From Sphingomonas_R arantia (GTDB taxonomy: Bacteria; Pseudomonadota; Alphaproteobacteria; Sphingomonadales; Sphingomonadaceae), in assembly GCF_042682045.1 (NCBI RefSeq), contig NZ_JBHUGS010000001.1, positions 62,001 to 126,000 of the forward strand: a stretch of DNA of 64,000 bases, in the 5' to 3' direction. Every line of letters starts with the position of its first letter. Position 1 is the stretch's first letter. Shown piece by piece: positions 8,746 to 16,612 of the stretch. The position numbers and the translations under genes are program-made. The notes under the pieces were generated by a model. The model was not told the origin of the DNA and did not search any database. It saw only the letters and a list, made by a program, of their open reading frames with translations.

Positions 8746-8866
8746 AGCCCCCTCCCTTTCAAGGGAGGGGGTTGGGGGTGGGTGCTACAGCACCACACTC
8801 GAGACGTCACCGATTGAACGCAGGTACCACCCACCCCCAGCCCCTCCCTTGAAAGGGAGGGGGGCT
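8746..8866. repeat. Dispersed C/T-rich palindromic repeat, copy A
   Basis: Two hairpins built on CCCCTCCCTT/AAGGGAGGGG, in opposite orientation at the ends of a 121-base element, each flanked inward by a GGTTGGGGGTGGG / CCCACCCCCAGCC arm. The whole element is therefore itself an inverted repeat. It sits between crtI and the LOG-family gene. Related copies lie near 11.7, 15.4, 16.0, 28.1, 39.2, 42.6, 44.9 and 61.5 kb. Confidence 0.85.
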
Positions 8867-8872
8867 AGAAAG

Positions 8873-10435
8873 TCAGACCCGTAACCCTTCCAGCATCAGC
8901 GCAGCGGTCGCCTTCGCACTCCCGACCACGCCCGGAATCCCCGCACCCGGATGCGTCCCAGCCCCCACGAAGTATAGGTTCGGAATCACGTCGTCCCGGT
9001 TATGCGTCCGGAACCACGCCGACTGCGTCAGCACCGGCTCCAGCGAGAACGCGCTCCCCAGATGCGCGCTCAGATCGCGCCCGAAATCCTTCGGCGTATA
9101 GTGGAACTGCGTCATGATCCGCCCGCGCAGATCTGGGATCAGCCGCTTCTCGATCTCGTCGAGGATGCGCTCGGCATATTTCGGCCCTTCCACGTCCCAG
9201 TCGATCGGCAGCTTGCCCTGATGCGGCACCGGCGCCAGCGCGTAGAAGGTCGAGCAGCCCTCCGGCGCCAGCGACGGATCGCTCACGGTCGGATGATGCA
9301 GGTACAGCGAGAAATCCTCCGCCAGCACGCCGTGGTCGTAGATGTCGGTCAGCAGCTCGCGGTACCGCGGGCCGAACAGGATCATGTGGTGCGGAATGCC
9401 CGGCCACGTCCCCTTGATGCCGAAATGCACGACGAACAGCGACGGGGAATAGCTCTTGCGCTCCAGCTTCGCCGCCGCCCGCTTGCCGCGCGGCGTGTCC
9501 TTCAACAGGTCGCGATAGGTGTGAACGATGTCGCCGTTGGACGCGACCGCATCCGCCGCGATCGTCTCCCCGCCCGCCAGCCGCACGCCCGTCACCCGGT
9601 CGCCCAGCGTCTCGATCGCCTCGACCGGGCTGCTCAGCCGCAACGTGCCGCCCAGCCGCTCGAACTGCGTGCACAGCGCCGCGATCAGCTGGTTCGTGCC
9701 GCCGCGCGCGAACCAGACGCCGCCGTCCTTCTCCAGCTTGTGGATCAGCGCGTAGATCGCGCTCGTCGTCATCGGGTTCCCACCGACCAGCAGCGTGTGA
9801 AACGACAGCGCCTCGCGCAGCTTCTCGTTCTTCACGAAACTCGACACGACCGAATAGACCGACCGCCACGCCTGGTATTTCGCCAGCGCAGGCGCCGCCT
9901 TCAGCATCGACGCAAAGTCGAGGAACGCGACATGGCCGAGCTTCAGATACCCCTCGCGGTACACGCCCGCCGCATAATCCAGGAACTTGGCATAGCCCGC
10001 GATGTCGTCGGGGTTGAGCTTGCCGATCTCCTCCATCAACGACGCATCGTCGTTGGAATAGTCGAAGTTGGTCCCGTCCGGCCAGTTCAGGCGGTAGAAC
10101 GGCGTTACCGGCAACAGCTCGATATCGTCGGCCATCTGCCGCCCGCTCAGGCCCCACAATTCCTGCAGGCACGCCGGATCTGTGATGACGGTCGGCCCGG
10201 CATCGAACGTGAACCCGTCGCGCTCCCAGACGTACGCCCGCCCGCCGGCCTTGTCGCGCGCCTCGACCAGGGTCGTCTGCACGCCGGCCGATTGCAGCCG
10301 GATCGCGAGCGCCAGCCCGCCGAAGCCCGCGCCGATCACCACCGCGCTCTGTGGTTGGCCCCCGGCCCGCGCCGGGACCGCATCAGTCGCAAGCATGCTG
10401 GCACCGATCGCCGTATTCGCTGCTATAGTCGCCAT
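8873..10435 (-). CDS. crtI: Phytoene desaturase (lycopene-forming type)
   Basis: A 520-residue FAD-dependent oxidoreductase that introduces double bonds into phytoene to give lycopene. The dinucleotide-binding motif VVIGAGFGGLALAIRLQSAG lies at residues 32-51, preceded by about 30 variable residues. The family C-terminal signature GAGTHPGAGIPGVVGSAK near the end binds FAD. The start ATG 10435 overlaps the crtY stop (TAATG); an internal ATG 13 codons on would shorten the variable N-terminus only. Membrane-associated in other bacteria. The cluster order crtY-crtI-LOG-crtB on one strand suggests a single transcript interrupted only by repeat copy A. Confidence 0.96.
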   Translation of the reverse strand: MATIAANTAIGASMLATDAVPARAGGQPQSAVVIGAGFGGLALAIRLQSAGVQTTLVEARDKAGGRAYVWERDGFTFDAGPTVITDPACLQELWGLSGRQMADDIELLPVTPFYRLNWPDGTNFDYSNDDASLMEEIGKLNPDDIAGYAKFLDYAAGVYREGYLKLGHVAFLDFASMLKAAPALAKYQAWRSVYSVVSSFVKNEKLREALSFHTLLVGGNPMTTSAIYALIHKLEKDGGVWFARGGTNQLIAALCTQFERLGGTLRLSSPVEAIETLGDRVTGVRLAGGETIAADAVASNGDIVHTYRDLLKDTPRGKRAAAKLERKSYSPSLFVVHFGIKGTWPGIPHHMILFGPRYRELLTDIYDHGVLAEDFSLYLHHPTVSDPSLAPEGCSTFYALAPVPHQGKLPIDWDVEGPKYAERILDEIEKRLIPDLRGRIMTQFHYTPKDFGRDLSAHLGSAFSLEPVLTQSAWFRTHNRDDVIPNLYFVGAGTHPGAGIPGVVGSAKATAALMLEGLRV

Positions 10436-11598
10436 TACCGTCGCGTCTCCCCGAGCGCCGCGATCGCGCGGCCCACCGGAACCGGCGGCTTGCCCGCCAG
10501 AATCCGGAACTTGTCCATGCCGGTCGATTGGGCGGCATAGAAACGCCGCACCAACCCACCATCCAACGTGTAGAAGCGTTCCAGCACACGGTAGCGTTCC
10601 GTCGGCGCCGCCGCCCGGAACAGCATCCGGTCCAGCATCCGATAGAAGCCCCGCGCATCCCAGGCCGCGCGCGCATGCGCCTTCAACCGGGTGTGCAGCG
10701 CCGCGCCCGACAGATCGGTCTCGCCTGCGATCATCACCGCGGTCCGGATCGCATCCGGCAACGAGTATCCCGTCGTCGGATGATACATCGCCGCCCGCGC
10801 GCCGACCTTCGCCACGCCGCCGCTGCCCGATTGCCAGTACGCGTCGAAATCGCCGCCCATCACCACTGGCAACACGCCCGACTCGCGCCGCGCGATGCTG
10901 GTGACCTTCCAGCCGCGCGCCTCGGCATAGCGCGCGATCCGCGCGGCGATGCTGTCGACATGCAGATGCGCGAACTCGCTATAATAGGTGTCCTCAACGA
11001 ACACGCGATCCGCCGCGAACGGCAGGCAATAGACGAAGCGATAGCCGTCATGCTGCTCGACGGTCGCATCCATCACGATCGGCCGCTCCAGCCCGTGCGG
11101 CGCATCGAGCACCAGCTCGTGCCCGACGAACTTCTGCCATCCGCAATCGAGATGCCGCAGCGTCGCCCCGCCACGCGCGTCGATCACGCCGCCCGCGTCG
11201 ATCCGTGTGCCGTCGTCGAGCACCGCCGCCTTGGGCGATGCCGCCAGCACGCGCCGCCCGGTCAGGATGCACTCAGCCGGCATCGCCACGCGAACCTCCG
11301 CGTCCAGCCGCTCCGATTCGACCGAGTAATAAGGCGTGCCCAGCATCCGCGCATGCGCCGGGAACTGCACGTCATACCCGCGCCAGCCATAGGAGATCAG
11401 CGGCGTCACCAGCCAACGATCCGCCTCGTCCACGTCGCTGTCGAAAAACGACCAGACATGGTTGCCGCCGATCCGGTCGGTCTCCTCGATCAGCAGCACG
11501 GTCAGCTCCGGCCGCCGCTTCGCAAGCGCCAGCGCGACCAGCCCGCCCGCCAGCCCGGCGCCCAGCACCGCAACGTCGCATTTCAGACTGTCTGCCAT
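10435..11598 (-). CDS. crtY: Lycopene beta-cyclase CrtY
   Basis: A 387-residue flavoprotein that closes the beta-ionone rings of lycopene, giving beta-carotene. It starts with a Rossmann motif (VAVLGAGLAGGLVALALA, residues 9-26). It carries IGGNHVWSFF and the active-site region VFVEDTYYSE characteristic of bacterial CrtY. It is the first gene of the minus-strand carotenoid operon; its promoter should lie in 11599-11660, before the repeats. No crtZ, crtW or crtG (for zeaxanthin or nostoxanthin) is in this window, so any hydroxylation is encoded elsewhere. Confidence 0.96.
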   Translation of the reverse strand: MADSLKCDVAVLGAGLAGGLVALALAKRRPELTVLLIEETDRIGGNHVWSFFDSDVDEADRWLVTPLISYGWRGYDVQFPAHARMLGTPYYSVESERLDAEVRVAMPAECILTGRRVLAASPKAAVLDDGTRIDAGGVIDARGGATLRHLDCGWQKFVGHELVLDAPHGLERPIVMDATVEQHDGYRFVYCLPFAADRVFVEDTYYSEFAHLHVDSIAARIARYAEARGWKVTSIARRESGVLPVVMGGDFDAYWQSGSGGVAKVGARAAMYHPTTGYSLPDAIRTAVMIAGETDLSGAALHTRLKAHARAAWDARGFYRMLDRMLFRAAAPTERYRVLERFYTLDGGLVRRFYAAQSTGMDKFRILAGKPPVPVGRAIAALGETRR

Positions 11599-11660
11599 TG
11601 ATGTCGTCCTACCCCACCCTGATGCGACGAGATAGTAGGACCTTCTGTCCTACGCATGCG

Positions 11661-11860
11661 GCTCTTCCCAGCCCTCCCCCCGTTGGGTGGAGGGAGCAAG
11701 CCCAGCGCAGACGACAACTGCGAGCGAATACCATCGCCCCCTCCCCCCTCGGGGGGAGGGTCGGGGAGAGGGGGAGTGGCTTGGATTGACCCACCACCGA
11801 CGTTCCACCCAGAACCCCCCCTCTCCCCAGCCCCCTCCCCCCATGGGAGAGGGAGCTCAC
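11661..11860. repeat. Dispersed C/T-rich palindromic repeats, copy B (compound)
   Basis: Three hairpin-forming units in about 200 bases (cores CCCTCCCCCC, CCCTCCCCCCTC/GGGGGGAGGG and CCCCCTCCCCCC) with GGGGAGAGGG/CCCTCTCCCC arms. It fills most of the 361-base divergent gap between crtY (minus) and the TauE/SafE gene (plus). Structure and sequence are those of the family seen at eight other places in the window. Confidence 0.8.
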
Positions 11861-11885
11861 TCAGCACCCACACCAACCATCGACA

Positions 11886-11901
11886 TGTTCCACGTGGATC
11901 A
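11886..11901. promoter_or_regulatory. parS: parS-like site with one mismatch
   Basis: TGTTCCACGTGGATCA differs at one position from the perfect palindrome TGTTCCACGTGGAACA found at 25399 and 47278, which is the ParB-binding consensus. It lies upstream of the TauE/SafE gene, not in a coding frame. The lost symmetry may weaken ParB binding, so it may be a decaying site. Confidence 0.5.
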
Positions 11902-11959
11902 CCCCCAACCCACAACCCGCTTCCACCCCTCCGCCGGACCCGCTAGTCCAACCCACACG

Positions 11960-12874
11960 ATGGATATCTATCTTCCGATCGCCGGCCTCTCCGTGAACGC
12001 CTTCGTCATCGTCGCGCTTGGCGGCCTGGTCGGCATCCTGTCCGGTATGTTCGGCGTCGGCGGCGGGTTCCTCACCACGCCGCTGCTGATCTTCTACGGC
12101 ATCCCGCCCGCGGTCGCGGTGGCGTCCTCCGCCACGCAGATCACCGGGGCCAGCGTGTCCGGCGTTTTCGCGCACATGCAGCGCAAGGGCGTCGATTTCC
12201 ACATGGGCGGTGTGCTCGTCGCGGGGGGTGCTGCGGGCTCGGTCGCGGGCGGCTTCATCTTCCGGGCGCTGCAACGCTCCGGCCAGATCGATACCGTCGT
12301 GGCCTTGCTCTATGTCTTCCTGCTCGGCGGCATCGGCCTGCTGATGGCGAAGGAAGCGGTCACCAGCGTCTATGCCGTCCGCCGCGGCCGGCCCGCGCCC
12401 GGCGGCCCGCGCCGCCATCACCCGCTCGTCGCCAGCCTGCCCGGCCGCTGGCGCTTCTACCGCTCGGGGCTCTACATCTCGCCCGTCGCCCCGCTACTGC
12501 TCGGATTCTTCACCGGGCTGCTCACCGTCCTGCTCGGCGTCGGCGGCGGCTTCGTGCTGGTGCCCGCCATGATCTACCTGCTCGGCATGTCGACGAAGGT
12601 CGTCGTCGGCACCTCGCTGTTCCAGATTCTGTTCGTCACCGCGGCCACCACCATGGTCCACGCGCTTACCACCCACGCGGTCGATATCGTGCTCGCCGTC
12701 CTGCTGCTGATCGGCAGCGTGTCCGGCGCGCAGCTCGGCGCGCGTTTCGCCAACAAGGTGAAGCCCGAATATCTCCGGCTGTTCCTCGCGATCATCGTGC
12801 TGTTCGTGGCGTTCCGCGTCGGGCTCGGCCTCACCTGGCGGCCCGACGATATCTACACGGTGCAGGTGCTGTGA
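11960..12874 (+). CDS. TauE/SafE-family sulfite/sulfonate exporter
   Basis: A 304-residue integral inner-membrane protein of the TauE/SafE (DUF81) family, which moves organosulfur or sulfite anions across the membrane. Two homologous halves each start with a Gly-rich helix, GILSGMFGVGGGFLTTP near residues 25-41 and TVLLGVGGGFVLVPA in the second half. The start ATG 11960 directly precedes the first helix; the frame stays open upstream through repeats but is not protein-like. It overlaps the TIGR02186 gene by four bases (GTGA). That pairing recurs in alphaproteobacteria and suggests a joint transport function. Confidence 0.9.
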   Translation: MDIYLPIAGLSVNAFVIVALGGLVGILSGMFGVGGGFLTTPLLIFYGIPPAVAVASSATQITGASVSGVFAHMQRKGVDFHMGGVLVAGGAAGSVAGGFIFRALQRSGQIDTVVALLYVFLLGGIGLLMAKEAVTSVYAVRRGRPAPGGPRRHHPLVASLPGRWRFYRSGLYISPVAPLLLGFFTGLLTVLLGVGGGFVLVPAMIYLLGMSTKVVVGTSLFQILFVTAATTMVHALTTHAVDIVLAVLLLIGSVSGAQLGARFANKVKPEYLRLFLAIIVLFVAFRVGLGLTWRPDDIYTVQVL

Positions 12875-13632
12875 GGCGCGCCGCGCTCGCGCTCTCCCTG
12901 ATGTCCCCGCTCCTCCTAGCGCAGTCCGTGCCCCGGCTGGTGCCCGACGTATCGCAACGCCGGATCGACATCGTCTACAGCTTCACCGGCGCCGAACTGC
13001 TGCTGTTCGGCGCGATCCTCTACCCCGGCGGCCGCGTGCCGACGCGCGACGCGGACATCGCGATCGTCATCAAGGGGCCTGCCGAACCGATCGTCCTGCG
13101 CGAAAAGCAGAAGGTCGCCGGCATGTGGATCAACGCGGACAGCGCGCGCTTCCGCTCGGTCCCGAGCTTCTACGCCGTCGCCGCCTCGCGCCCGCTGTCC
13201 CAACTCGTCGACGGTCGCACCGCCGCGATCTACGAATTCGGTGTCGACAATATCCAGCTGTCGCCGGCCAGCGGCAAGGTGCCCGCCGAACAGCGCCGGC
13301 TGGAACGCGGCCTCGTCGACCTGAAACGCCGCCAGGGCCTCTATGTCGAGGAAAAGACCCGCGTCCGGATCACCGAAGGCGTGCTCTACCGCGCCCGGAT
13401 CCAGCTGCCCGCCCGCGTGCCGGTCGGCGTCTATACGGCCGAGACGTTCCTGCTGGTCGACGGTCGCGTCGTCGCCGGTGCCACGCGGGAGATCGCGATC
13501 GAGAAGACCGGCTTCGAACGCTACGTCGCCGCCGCCGCCGCCGATCGCGGCTTCCTCTACGGGCTGTTCGCGGTCGTCGTTTCGCTGGTGCTGGGCTGGG
13601 CCGGCGCGGTCCTGTTCCGCCGGCTGCGCTGA
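12871..13632 (+). CDS. TIGR02186 family envelope protein
   Basis: A 253-residue protein with an N-terminal signal-like segment (residues 1-18), a periplasmic domain of about 200 residues and a C-terminal membrane helix (about 227-246) ending in RRLR. It matches TIGR02186, a family of unknown function regularly encoded beside a TauE/SafE exporter. The start GTG 12871 overlaps the exporter stop by four bases. Topology suggests a periplasmic partner anchored in the inner membrane, perhaps gating or substrate-binding. That is inference from context. Confidence 0.85.
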   Translation: MRRAALALSLMSPLLLAQSVPRLVPDVSQRRIDIVYSFTGAELLLFGAILYPGGRVPTRDADIAIVIKGPAEPIVLREKQKVAGMWINADSARFRSVPSFYAVAASRPLSQLVDGRTAAIYEFGVDNIQLSPASGKVPAEQRRLERGLVDLKRRQGLYVEEKTRVRITEGVLYRARIQLPARVPVGVYTAETFLLVDGRVVAGATREIAIEKTGFERYVAAAAADRGFLYGLFAVVVSLVLGWAGAVLFRRLR

Positions 13633-13715
13633 TCCGGGCGACCATCGTCCTTGTCCAAATCTTAACGCGCGGCGGCCTATTCCTCGGCGAGTTTCGTTAA
13701 GGAAGGCGCGCGCTG

Positions 13716-15374
13716 ATGGACATGTCGATGGGCGGGGATGCGTTCCGGACCGCCGCGGTCGCAGACGACGCGGCCGCACTGCCCGAAATCGGCCGCCTGC
13801 TCGATGTCGCCGGCTCCGCCACGCGGGTCGTGCTCGACGCCGCGCTGATCGACCGGCTCGCGCAGGATCCCGATCCGGCGATCGCCGCGGCGGGCCAGGT
13901 CGGCAGCCTCGTCAAGATGATCGTCGCGAACCGCTGGTTGATCGCCAACGTCCGCTCGATGCGACTGTCCGGCACCGACGGCGACCGCATCCTGGCCGAC
14001 ATCGATTTCCTGGGCGAGGCGGACTATGACGCCGCGGCCGACACGCTCCGCAGCTTCCGGCGCGGCATCACGCGCTACCCGGTCCCCGGCGCGCGCGTCT
14101 TCCCGCTGTCCGCCGCCGACATGCGGCAGGTGTTCGCCACCGAGGATCGCCCGCATATCGAAATCGGCATGATCTACCCCACCACCGACATTCGCGGCGC
14201 GCTGTTCATCGACGCGTTCCTGGGCAAGCACTTCGCGATCCTCGGCTCCACCGGCACCGGCAAGTCGACCGCCACCGCGCTCATCCTCCACCGAATCTGC
14301 GAACATGCGCCGGAGGGCCACATCGTCATGATCGATCCGCACGGCGAATATAGCGCCGCGTTCCAGAAGACGGGCGAGATCTTCGACGTCGGCAACCTGG
14401 CGATGCCCTACTGGCTGATGAATTTCGAGGAACATGCCGAAACCTTCGTCACCACGACCGGTGCGGAGGGCCATGTCGATCGCGACATCCTCGCCAAATG
14501 CCTGCTTGCCGCGCGGATGAAGAACCGCCTGGCGGAGGGGATCGCCAAGCTGACGGTCGACGCCCCGATCCCCTATCTGCTGTCCGATCTGTCGAACATG
14601 ATCCAGGCCGAGATGGGCCGCATGGACAAGGCCACCGACAGCGCACCCTACCTCCGGCTGAAGGCCAAGATCGACGAGATCAAGGCCGACTCGCGCTATG
14701 CCTTCATGTTCTCCGGCATGCTGGTCGGCGACACGATGGGCGCATTCCTGGCCAAGCTGTTCCGCCTGCCCGGCCACGGCCGCCCGATCTCGATCATCGA
14801 CATGTCGGGCGTGCCCTCCGAAATCACCGGCGTCGTGGTGTCGATGCTCAGCCGGATGGTGTTCGACTATGCCATCTGGGCGCGCGGCGAGGCACAGCGT
14901 CCCGTCCTGCTGGTGTGCGAGGAAGCGCATCGCTACATCCCCGCGGATCGCACCGGCGGCGGCCAGGCGGTGCGCAAGGTGCTCGAACGGATCGCCAAGG
15001 AAGGCCGCAAATACGGCGTTTCGCTCGGCCTCGTCACGCAACGCCCGTCCGATCTGGCCGAAGGCGTGCTCTCGCAATGCGGCACGATCATCGCGATGCG
15101 ACTCAACAACGATCGCGACCAGGCGTTCGTGAAGGCCGCGATGCCGGAGGGCGCACGCGGCTTCCTCGACTCGATCCCCGCGCTCCGCAACCGCGAGGCC
15201 GTCATCTGCGGCGAAGGTGTCGCGATCCCGATCCGCGTCCAGCTCGACGACCTCGAACCCGACAAGCGCCCCGCCTCCAGCGACCCCGCCTTCTCCGTCC
15301 TCTGGCGCCAGTCCGGCGGCGAAGACGCGATCATCTCCCGCGTCGTCCGCCGCTGGCGCAACCAGGGGCGGTGA
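13716..15374 (+). CDS. HerA-like ATPase (DUF87, HAS-barrel)
   Basis: A 552-residue FtsK/HerA-superfamily ATPase. An N-terminal HAS-barrel-like region precedes the Walker A motif GSTGTGKST (177-185). The Walker B strand with catalytic Glu is VLLVCEEAHRY near residue 400, and the RMVFDYAIWA and GLVTQRPSDL segments match the family. HerA proteins form hexameric DNA-translocating rings, and in archaea work with the NurA nuclease. No nuclease is encoded next to this one; mmcB, a DNA-repair-linked gene, follows convergently. Start ATG 13716 has a good AAGGAAGG site upstream. Confidence 0.85.
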   Translation: MDMSMGGDAFRTAAVADDAAALPEIGRLLDVAGSATRVVLDAALIDRLAQDPDPAIAAAGQVGSLVKMIVANRWLIANVRSMRLSGTDGDRILADIDFLGEADYDAAADTLRSFRRGITRYPVPGARVFPLSAADMRQVFATEDRPHIEIGMIYPTTDIRGALFIDAFLGKHFAILGSTGTGKSTATALILHRICEHAPEGHIVMIDPHGEYSAAFQKTGEIFDVGNLAMPYWLMNFEEHAETFVTTTGAEGHVDRDILAKCLLAARMKNRLAEGIAKLTVDAPIPYLLSDLSNMIQAEMGRMDKATDSAPYLRLKAKIDEIKADSRYAFMFSGMLVGDTMGAFLAKLFRLPGHGRPISIIDMSGVPSEITGVVVSMLSRMVFDYAIWARGEAQRPVLLVCEEAHRYIPADRTGGGQAVRKVLERIAKEGRKYGVSLGLVTQRPSDLAEGVLSQCGTIIAMRLNNDRDQAFVKAAMPEGARGFLDSIPALRNREAVICGEGVAIPIRVQLDDLEPDKRPASSDPAFSVLWRQSGGEDAIISRVVRRWRNQGR

Positions 15375-15386
15375 TTCTTCTTACTT

Positions 15387-15412
15387 GGCCCCTCTCCTTC
15401 AGGGGAGGGGCT
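15387..15412. repeat. Single palindromic unit, copy C, between convergent genes
   Basis: One hairpin unit CCCCTCTCCTT/AGGGGAGGGG, the half-element of the dispersed repeat family, lies 13 bases after the HerA-like gene stop and just before the mmcB stop. In this position it could act as a bidirectional terminator. Confidence 0.65.
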
Positions 15413-15423
15413 AATAAGAAGGG

Positions 15424-15906
15424 CTAGTCCAGCCCCACCAACCCGGGATCCAGCCCCCCCAGCAACCGCCGCGCCGCCCGCCGGGCGAAGCGCAACGTCT
15501 CCACCTTCCGCCGCGCCGCCGCCATCGGCCGCACCGCCGCCGCACGCATCACCTCCGCATCGTAACGGTCCGCCACGATCAGCCCGCACACCTCGGGCAG
15601 GAAAGCCTCCTCCCCGAACGGCGCCAGGTCGAACCCCGCCGGCACCGCCCAGTAATAGCGATCGCAATAATCGAGATATTCCGGCCACTTCGCGTCCCCG
15701 CGCAGGTCCGCGCGCGACACCTTGATCTCCACGATCACGACCTGACCCTTGGCATCGATCGCCATCAGGTCCGCCCGCCGCCCATTGCCCAGCGGTACCT
15801 CGCACAACGCCATCGCATCCTGCCGAAACAACAACCGCGCCACCCCTCGCGCAACATCGCGCGCCACCATGGGACTGTCGTCAAAGCAGGAAGGTGCAGT
15901 CGCCAT
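15424..15906 (-). CDS. mmcB: MmcB-family DNA repair protein
   Basis: A 160-residue protein of the MmcB family (DUF2155-unrelated; named from the Caulobacter SOS-regulated mitomycin-C-protecting gene). It has a PD-(D/E)XK-like layout: a conserved RADLMAID stretch, then IVEIKVSRADL with the Glu-x-Lys pair, then DRYYWAVP. It is likely a nuclease-fold protein acting in DNA crosslink or replication-linked repair. It converges with the HerA-like gene. Start ATG 15906; a second in-frame ATG (MVARDV) 12 codons on is possible. No clear LexA box was recognised upstream. Confidence 0.85.
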   Translation of the reverse strand: MATAPSCFDDSPMVARDVARGVARLLFRQDAMALCEVPLGNGRRADLMAIDAKGQVVIVEIKVSRADLRGDAKWPEYLDYCDRYYWAVPAGFDLAPFGEEAFLPEVCGLIVADRYDAEVMRAAAVRPMAAARRKVETLRFARRAARRLLGGLDPGLVGLD

Positions 15907-15948
15907 CCCAGCAGTCTAGAACAAGCCAAGAACACACAAAAGCCCAAA

Positions 15949-16062
15949 AGCCCCTCTCCTTCAGGGGAGGGGTTGGGGTGGGGGCAACAGCACCACACCC
16001 GCAACCTCACCGGCTTGAAGCGCTCAGCCCCACCCCAACCCCACCCCTGAAGGAGAGGGGCT
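15949..16062. repeat. Dispersed C/T-rich palindromic repeat, copy D
   Basis: An inverted pair of hairpins (CCCCTCTCCTTCAGGGGAGG at the left, its counterpart at the right) with GGTTGGGGTGGGGGC and its complement as inner arms. It occupies the divergent gap between mmcB and the SUF regulator. It is nearly identical in design and length to copies F and G. Confidence 0.85.
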
Positions 16063-16106
16063 AAGAGATCCAACCCGCTTGATCCCCCCCGGAAAACCCC
16101 TATCTC

Positions 16107-16133
16107 CCAATCCTACCGAATCACTCCGATTGG
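16107..16133. promoter_or_regulatory. Candidate operator/promoter of the SUF operon
   Basis: An inverted repeat CCAATC (16107-16112) and GATTGG (16128-16133), 15 bases apart, lies 8 bases before the proposed TTG start of the Rrf2 regulator. A dyad in this place is what an autoregulating Fe-S-sensing repressor would need. The assignment is inferred from position only. Confidence 0.4.
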
Positions 16134-16141
16134 ACCACCCG

Positions 16142-16612
16142 TTGCGGCTATCCTCGCTCGCTGACTATGCCGTCGTCATCCTGACGGCCGCCGCGCGCCA
16201 TCCGGCGGGCGACCGGCTGTCCGCGACGGTGCTCGCCGGCGAAACCGGCGTGCCGCTGCCCACGACGCAGAAGCTGATGGGGCGGCTCGCCGCATCCGGG
16301 CTGCTGACCTCGGCGCGCGGCACCGGCGGCGGCTTCCTGCTGGCCCGGGCCCCCGCGGCGATCAGCCTGGGGGAGATCGTCGAGGCGGTCGAGGGCCCGA
16401 TCGCGATGACGACCTGCGTCGACGAGAACCGGCACGACTGCGCGCTTGAAGGCGCCTGTTCGGTCCGGCCGCATTGGTCGGCGGTGAACGAGGCGATCCG
16501 CGGCGCGCTGGGCGGTGTTTCGCTCGCCACGCTGGCCGGCACGACACCGGTAGCCACGAAAATCACACGAACGACAGAAGCCGCGCCGATCGCGGCAGGA
16601 GCAACGGCATGA
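16142..16612 (+). CDS. Rrf2-family SUF system regulator
   Basis: A 156-residue winged-helix transcription factor of the Rrf2/IscR type that heads the SUF operon. The helix-turn-helix lies around residues 26-55 (LAGETGVPLPTTQKLMGRL). Three cysteines at 92, 100 and 106 (C-x7-C-x5-C) are placed to bind an Fe-S cluster, so DNA binding should respond to cluster supply. The start is taken as TTG 16142 because LRLSSLADYAVV is the normal N-terminus of this family; an in-frame ATG at 16079 would add 21 non-conserved residues. Its stop overlaps the sufB start (ATGA). Confidence 0.88.
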   Translation: MRLSSLADYAVVILTAAARHPAGDRLSATVLAGETGVPLPTTQKLMGRLAASGLLTSARGTGGGFLLARAPAAISLGEIVEAVEGPIAMTTCVDENRHDCALEGACSVRPHWSAVNEAIRGALGGVSLATLAGTTPVATKITRTTEAAPIAAGATA

